Source: Streptomyces globisporus (GTDB taxonomy: Bacteria > Actinomycetota > Actinomycetes > Streptomycetales > Streptomycetaceae). From it: DNA of 64,000 nt. The stretch is taken from contig BMTG01000011.1 in the NCBI GenBank assembly GCA_014649555.1, forward strand, positions 1 through 64,000, in the 5' to 3' direction. A program made the translations under genes and the position numbers. Under the pieces are notes generated by a model that was not told where the DNA came from, made no database searches, and saw only the letters and a list, made by a program, of their open reading frames with translations. The number at the start of each line of letters is the position of its first letter. Position 1 is the stretch's first letter. This document shows, piece after piece, positions 59,489 through 64,000 of the stretch.

Positions 59489-60715
59489 GTGAGAGTCCTC
59501 ATGTCTCCCTTCGCCCCCTCCACCCCCCGCCGCCGCAGAGTCCGCCTCCGCCCGGCCGGTGCCGCCGCCCTCGCCCTCGGGCTCGCGGCCGTCACCGGCT
59601 GCAGCGGCGGCGGCAGCGGCTCCGCCGACGACACCGTGAAGATCGGCCTGGTGGCCTCCCTGTCGGGCACCTACGAACCGGTCGGCACGGAGCTGCGGGA
59701 CGGCTTCAAGCTGTATCTCGACACCCACGGCAACAAGCTGGGCGGCCGAAAGGTCGAGCTGATCGTGGCGGACGAGGGCGACGGCCCGCCGACCGCCGTG
59801 CCCGCGGCCACCAAGCTGGTCAAGAAGGACAAGGTCGACGTGCTGACGGGCCTCGTGGGCGGTGGCTCGGTGAACGGTGTGCTGCCGCTGATCCAGCAGG
59901 CCAAGATACCCTTCCTGGGGTCGAACGCCCGGCCGCCGGTCAAGGACATCGAGTACGTGTGGACCACGAGCTTCCTGTCCGACGAACCGGGCAAGGCCAT
60001 CGCCCCGTACATCAAGGAGAAGGTCGACGGCCCGGTCTACGCGATAGGCCCCGACTACCAGGGCGGTCACGACGAACTCCGGGGATTCACGGAGGAGTTC
60101 AAGCGGGTGAAGGGCAAGCTCGCCAATCCGGACGGCAAGACCACCTGGACGCCGTTCCCGAAGACGACCAACTTCATGCCGTACTTCGCGGAGATAGCCA
60201 AGACGGACGCCAAGGCGGTGTACTGCTTCTACGCCGGCAAGGCCGCGATCGACTTCGCCAAGCAGTACGCCCAGTCGGACATCGCCGATCTGCCGCTGTA
60301 CACGGCCTTCGTCACCGAGGGCAGCGTGCTCCAGGCGCAGGGCCCCGCCGCGAAGGACGTCTACTCCGTCCTGAACTACGCGGCCGACCTGGACAACGAG
60401 GCCAACCGGACGTTCGCCGCCGACTGGACGGCCGAGCACGACACGCAGCCCACCACCTACGCCATGGCGTCGTACGACGCGGCGGCCGTGCTGGACAAGG
60501 CGATCGCCGACGCGGCGAAGGACGGCGACGTGACCCCGCAGACCATCAACAAGGCCATCGCGGGGCTCGGCCAGATCGACAGCCCGCGCGGCGCCTGGGA
60601 GTTCGGCGACAAGGCCCACTCGCCGGTGCAGACCTGGTATCTGCGCCAAGTGCGCCCGGACGGCTCCAAGTTGGCCAACGTCATGGTCCAGGACCTGGCG
60701 ACGCTCGGCAGCTGA
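59489..60715 (+). CDS. Branched-chain amino acid/urea-type ABC substrate-binding lipoprotein
   Basis: A 408-residue periplasmic-binding-fold protein of the LivJ type. The lipobox VTGC (Cys about 38) follows a basic and hydrophobic signal peptide. The mature start reads DTVKIGLVASLSGTYEPVGT, then DGFKLYLDTHGNKLGGRK, VDVLTGLVGGGSVNG and DYQGGHDELRGF. GTG at 59,489 or ATG at 59,501 are both possible. It is the first gene of the importer set, 38 bases after the roadblock gene. The ligand cannot be told from the sequence; branched-chain amino acids, amides and urea are all used by this family. Confidence 0.92.
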   Translation: MRVLMSPFAPSTPRRRRVRLRPAGAAALALGLAAVTGCSGGGSGSADDTVKIGLVASLSGTYEPVGTELRDGFKLYLDTHGNKLGGRKVELIVADEGDGPPTAVPAATKLVKKDKVDVLTGLVGGGSVNGVLPLIQQAKIPFLGSNARPPVKDIEYVWTTSFLSDEPGKAIAPYIKEKVDGPVYAIGPDYQGGHDELRGFTEEFKRVKGKLANPDGKTTWTPFPKTTNFMPYFAEIAKTDAKAVYCFYAGKAAIDFAKQYAQSDIADLPLYTAFVTEGSVLQAQGPAAKDVYSVLNYAADLDNEANRTFAADWTAEHDTQPTTYAMASYDAAAVLDKAIADAAKDGDVTPQTINKAIAGLGQIDSPRGAWEFGDKAHSPVQTWYLRQVRPDGSKLANVMVQDLATLGS

Positions 60716-60716
60716 C

Positions 60717-62825
60717 ATGGAGCTCCTGGATGCCCACCTCGTACCGGCGGTGGACGGAGTGGCCTTCGGGCTGCTGCTGTTCGTGGTCGCCGCCGGTCTG
60801 AGTCTCGCCTTCGGCACGGCGGGGGTGCTGAATCTGTCGCACGGCATGCTGTACGCGATCGGCGCGTACACGGGGGCCGAGCTGAGCGACGGGACCTGGG
60901 GCGGGCTCGCCCTCGGTCTGGCCGCCGGGACGGCGGCGGCGTGCGTGGCGGGGGCGGGGCTGTCCGCGGCGACGGCTCCGCTGGCCCGGCGTGGGCATCT
61001 CGCGCAGGCGCTGCTGACGTTCGGTCTTGCCCTGATCGGCGGTGATCTGCTCATCCAGTTCTTCGGTGCGGACGAACTCCCCGTCCGCGTACCGGAAGTG
61101 CTCGACTCCTCGGTGACGCTGCTGGGGCACCGCTACCCGGCGTACCGGCTCTGCTTCATCGTGATGGCCGTGCTGCTCGCGGCGTTCGGGACGTGGGTGC
61201 TGACTCGGACCCGTATGGGTGCGGCGGTACGGGCCGCCGCCGACGATCCGCAGATGCTCGCGGCCACGGGCCACAGCCCCCGGGCGGTGCACACCGGCGT
61301 CCTCGCGGCGGCGGGTGCGCTGGCGGGGGCGGCGGGTGTGCTCGGGGCGCCGATCATCGGCCCGGGCCCCGGTACGTCCGAGAACGTGCTGATGCTCTCC
61401 CTCGTGGTGGTCGTGCTCGGCGGGCTGCGCTCGCTGTGGGCGACGTTCGCGGCGGCGGTCGCGGTGGGCGAGGTGCAGACGCTGGGCGTCTCGGTGGCGC
61501 CGGAGCTGGCGCCGTATCTGCTCTTCGCGGCGATGGCGGCGGTGCTGGTGCTGCGCTCCCGCTTCGCGGAGCCGGCGGGGGCGGGGCACGGCTCCGAGCC
61601 ATCCGGCCCGGGCCCGGTCGCCCGGCTCCGGGGCCGGCTGGCGGGCCGCCTTCCCGGCCCGAAGCGCCCCTCGGTGCGGCTGGACCGGCTCCCCGGGCGG
61701 AAAGGCTCCCCGGAGTGGGTGAACCGGCTGCCCGGCAGGGCCGCGTGGTGGCAGGCGGCCCCGCTGCTCGTCCTGCTCGGGGTGCTGGTCGCCCTGCCCG
61801 CCCTGCTGGACGCGTACAGCATCTCGCTGGCCGGCTCCGCCCTGGCCCTGGGGCTGCTCGCGGTCAGCGTCACCGTCCTCACCGGGTACGCCGGACTGCC
61901 CACCCTCGGGCAGACCGCGCCGTTCGCCGTGGGCGCGTACGCCACCGCGAACCTCGCGGACGCCGGGTGGACCATGGGCCCCGTCCAGATCGTCCTGTCC
62001 GCGCTCGCCGCCGCCGTCTTCGCGGCAGTGGTGGGGCCCGCGGTGATCCGGGCCCGCGGTACGACCGTCCTCATGATCACGCTCGCGATCGGTGAACTGA
62101 CCGGCGCGGTCGTCAACCAGCTCAAGTCCGTCACCGGCGGCGCCGACGGCCTCGTCGGATTCCCGGCCACCCAGGCGCTGTGGGGAGGGGAGGGGATGCT
62201 GGAGGAGAGCGAGCTGTACAACTACGCGCTCGCCGTGGCCGTCGTCGCCGTCGCTCTCACCCTGCTCGTCCTGCGCTCCCCGGCGGGAAAGCTGCTGACC
62301 GGCACCCGGGGCGCCGAGGCGCGGATGCGCGCCTCCGGGCACCCGGTGGGGCGGTACCTGCTGGTGGCCCACATCTGCGCGGGCGCGCTGGCCGGTGTGG
62401 GCGGTTCGCTGATGGTGACGGTCCAGCAGTACCTCTCCCCCGCCGACGTCGGTTTCGAGATTGCCGCGTTCGCCCTGCTGGCGGTGGTCATCGGCGGGAC
62501 GACGTCGGTGATCGGCGCGCTGCTGGGCGCCGGGCTCATCGTCGCCACCCGGGACTGGGTCGCCGGTTCCTGGCCGGGCCATGGGCCGCTGCTGCTGGGC
62601 GTGCTGTTCGTCGCGACGGTGTACGTGCTGCCGCGCGGGCTGGCGGGTCTGCGGGGCGGCGGATCCGGAGGCGGCGGGCAGAGCGGGCCGCCCTCCGGTA
62701 CGACAGGCGCTCCCGGAACGCCGGGGGCGCCCGGGACCTCGGGGGAGCCCAAGACCTCCGACGCCCCCGATGTCCAGGATCAGCCCCCGCCCGCCCCGAC
62801 CCCCGCCGGGAAGGCCTCCCCATGA
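60717..62825 (+). CDS. Fused LivH-LivM type permease
   Basis: A 702-residue protein that joins both inner-membrane subunits of a branched-chain amino acid/urea-type importer. Residues 1-290 are LivH-like (LSLAFGTAGVLNLSHGMLYA), residues about 290-345 are a Pro/Arg-rich linker (LRGRLAGRLPGPKRPSVRLD), and residues about 345-640 are LivM-like (VTVLTGYAGLPTLGQTAPFA, then GADGLVGFPA). The Gly/Pro-rich tail is probably cytoplasmic. The start lies one base after the binding-protein stop. These subunits are separate proteins in most bacteria; fusions occur in some actinobacteria. Confidence 0.93.
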   Translation: MELLDAHLVPAVDGVAFGLLLFVVAAGLSLAFGTAGVLNLSHGMLYAIGAYTGAELSDGTWGGLALGLAAGTAAACVAGAGLSAATAPLARRGHLAQALLTFGLALIGGDLLIQFFGADELPVRVPEVLDSSVTLLGHRYPAYRLCFIVMAVLLAAFGTWVLTRTRMGAAVRAAADDPQMLAATGHSPRAVHTGVLAAAGALAGAAGVLGAPIIGPGPGTSENVLMLSLVVVVLGGLRSLWATFAAAVAVGEVQTLGVSVAPELAPYLLFAAMAAVLVLRSRFAEPAGAGHGSEPSGPGPVARLRGRLAGRLPGPKRPSVRLDRLPGRKGSPEWVNRLPGRAAWWQAAPLLVLLGVLVALPALLDAYSISLAGSALALGLLAVSVTVLTGYAGLPTLGQTAPFAVGAYATANLADAGWTMGPVQIVLSALAAAVFAAVVGPAVIRARGTTVLMITLAIGELTGAVVNQLKSVTGGADGLVGFPATQALWGGEGMLEESELYNYALAVAVVAVALTLLVLRSPAGKLLTGTRGAEARMRASGHPVGRYLLVAHICAGALAGVGGSLMVTVQQYLSPADVGFEIAAFALLAVVIGGTTSVIGALLGAGLIVATRDWVAGSWPGHGPLLLGVLFVATVYVLPRGLAGLRGGGSGGGGQSGPPSGTTGAPGTPGAPGTSGEPKTSDAPDVQDQPPPAPTPAGKASP

Positions 62826-63682
62826 CACCGACACCCGCACCGACACCCGACCCGGCCCCCACGCCCCCTCCCGTCCTCGCCCTCGACCAGCTCACCCGCA
62901 GGTACGGGACGCTCACCGCCGTCGACGACGTGAGCCTGCGCCTGCCGACGGGGGCCCGGCACGCCGTCATCGGTCCCAACGGGGCGGGCAAGACCACCCT
63001 GCTCAACCTCATCGCGGGCACCGACCGGCCCGACCACGGCACGATCGCTCTCGACGGCGCCGACATCACCCGCACACCCACGGCGAAGCGAAGCCGTCTC
63101 GGCATCGCCCGAAGCTTCCAACAGCCTTCGGTGATAGCGGAGTTGTCGGTGCTGGACAATGTGGTGCTGGCCGGCTGGCCGCACCATCCCCAACGGCGCG
63201 GAGCTTGGCGGAGGCCGTCGCGCCACCGGCTGCTCAAGGAGTCCGCGGGCCGCCACCTGGAGACGGTCGGCCTCGCGGACCTCGCCCACCGGCCGGCCTC
63301 CACGCTCTCGCACGGGCAGCGCCGCATGCTCGACCTCGCCGCCGCGCTGGCCGGCGCGCCCCGGCTGCTGCTCCTGGACGAGCCGGCGGCCGGGCTGACC
63401 GACGGCGACATCGGCCGGCTGCTCGGCATCATCGGCGCGCTGCCGTCGAGCGTCGCGGTCGTCCTGGTCGAGCACCATGTCGAGGTGGTCGCCGAACTCG
63501 CCACGTCCGTAACCGTATTGGCAGCGGGGAAGGTGCTGGTCGACGGACCGACCCAGGAGGTGCTGGCGCATCCGGAGGTCCGGGAGGCGTACCACGGCAC
63601 CGCCCCGTCGACGGGCCAGGACGACCCCCGGGCCGAGGCGATCCCGATCGTCTGCCCGTCCCCCACCGACGCGAGAGGATGA
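62822..63682 (+). CDS. LivG-type ABC ATPase
   Basis: A 286-residue ATPase. Walker A is GPNGAGKTTLLN near 57, the signature LSHGQRRMLD, Walker B LLLLDEPAAGL, and the switch His lies in VLVEHHVEVV. The first ~18 residues are a Thr/Pro repeat (TPTPAPTPDPAPTPPP) not needed for the fold. The ATG at 62,822 overlaps the permease stop as ATGA. It drives the importer together with the next gene. Confidence 0.95.
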   Translation: MTPTPAPTPDPAPTPPPVLALDQLTRRYGTLTAVDDVSLRLPTGARHAVIGPNGAGKTTLLNLIAGTDRPDHGTIALDGADITRTPTAKRSRLGIARSFQQPSVIAELSVLDNVVLAGWPHHPQRRGAWRRPSRHRLLKESAGRHLETVGLADLAHRPASTLSHGQRRMLDLAAALAGAPRLLLLDEPAAGLTDGDIGRLLGIIGALPSSVAVVLVEHHVEVVAELATSVTVLAAGKVLVDGPTQEVLAHPEVREAYHGTAPSTGQDDPRAEAIPIVCPSPTDARG

Positions 63683-63692
63683 CCGACGCCCG

Positions 63693-64000
63693 ATGCTCGA
63701 ACTCACCGGCCTGACCGCGGGCTACCACGGCGGCACCGTCCTGCACGGCCTCGACCTGTCGGTGCCCGCCGGCACGGTCCATGCCGTCGTCGGCCACAAC
63801 GGCGCGGGCAAGACGACGCTCGTCCACACCGTCGCCGGGCTGATGCGGCCGAGCGCCGGAACCGTACGCCTCGACGGCCGCGACGTGACCGGGCAGCCGG
63901 CCCACCGGACCGCCCGGGCGGGGATCGGTCTCGTACCGCAGGGCCGCCGGGTGTTCGCCGGGCTCACCGTCGAGGAGCACCTGCGGCTGTCCTACCGTCC
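63693..64000 (+). CDS. LivF-type ABC ATPase (partial at window edge)
   Basis: 102 codons are visible before the window ends. The protein starts MLELTGLTAGYHGGTVLHGL, and Walker A is GHNGAGKTTL near 35; GIGLVPQGRRVFAGLTV is the Q-loop pattern of LivF proteins. There is no clear Shine-Dalgarno sequence, and the gap to the LivG gene is 10 bases. It completes the importer. Confidence 0.93.
   Translation, partial: MLELTGLTAGYHGGTVLHGLDLSVPAGTVHAVVGHNGAGKTTLVHTVAGLMRPSAGTVRLDGRDVTGQPAHRTARAGIGLVPQGRRVFAGLTVEEHLRLSYR

Overview
The window is high-GC actinobacterial DNA, most probably from a Streptomyces chromosome. The signs are strong third-position G/C bias, many GTG starts, tightly overlapping genes, rare TTA codons, an NIT-domain histidine kinase with a roadblock partner, and a large modular NRPS/PKS cluster. 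All calls come from reading the sequence; no database search was run.

Region 1 (1 to about 34,934) is a hybrid lipopeptide/polyketide gene cluster that runs off the left edge. A long leftward operon encodes, in order of transcription: an MbtH-like protein; a fatty-acyl-AMP ligase fused to a carrier protein; a small protein with a glycosyltransferase-like DD motif; an NRPS with TubC-type docking and C-A-T domains, whose glycine-like A domain carries an inserted luciferase-like monooxygenase; a PKS/NRPS hybrid (KS-AT-C-methyltransferase inside a broken KR-ACP-C-TauD hydroxylase); an NRPS (inactive C-like 'interface'-type domain-A(Asp)-T-C-A(Gly, with inserted monooxygenase)-T-E); a C-A(Ala-like)-T module; and the start of another ketosynthase. 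Divergent from it are a small unknown protein, a three-gene ABC exporter, a TrmB/LuxR-type regulator and a paralogue of the DD-motif protein. Three of these rightward genes contain a TTA codon, which suggests bldA control. The inferred product is an N-acylated peptide-polyketide with hydroxylated glycine residues, a C-methylated ketide and beta-hydroxyaspartate.

Region 2 (about 34,935 to 49,960) begins with a gene-poor kilobase and is then a complete beta-mannan utilisation locus. It holds a secreted GH26 mannanase, an alpha/beta hydrolase, mannose-6-phosphate isomerase, a secreted GH5-type mannanase, a LacI repressor, a GH2 beta-mannosidase, a sugar ABC importer (two permeases and a lipoprotein binding protein) and a ROK sugar kinase. 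A similar AT-rich motif lies upstream of the GH26 gene and in the divergent binding-protein/ROK promoter region, which points to shared control.

Region 3 (about 49,960 to 56,300) is a patchwork: a second copy of a 76-bp dispersed repeat, a small membrane protein, a decayed IS5-type transposase, a methyltransferase, a TIR/beta-propeller membrane protein and a chimeric pseudogene (TetR head joined to an iron-transport ATPase tail).

Region 4 (56,515 to the right edge) is one rightward operon. It encodes an NIT-domain sensor kinase, a roadblock protein, and a LivJ/LivHM/LivG/LivF-type importer for branched-chain amino acids, urea or a similar small solute. The last ATPase gene is cut by the window edge.
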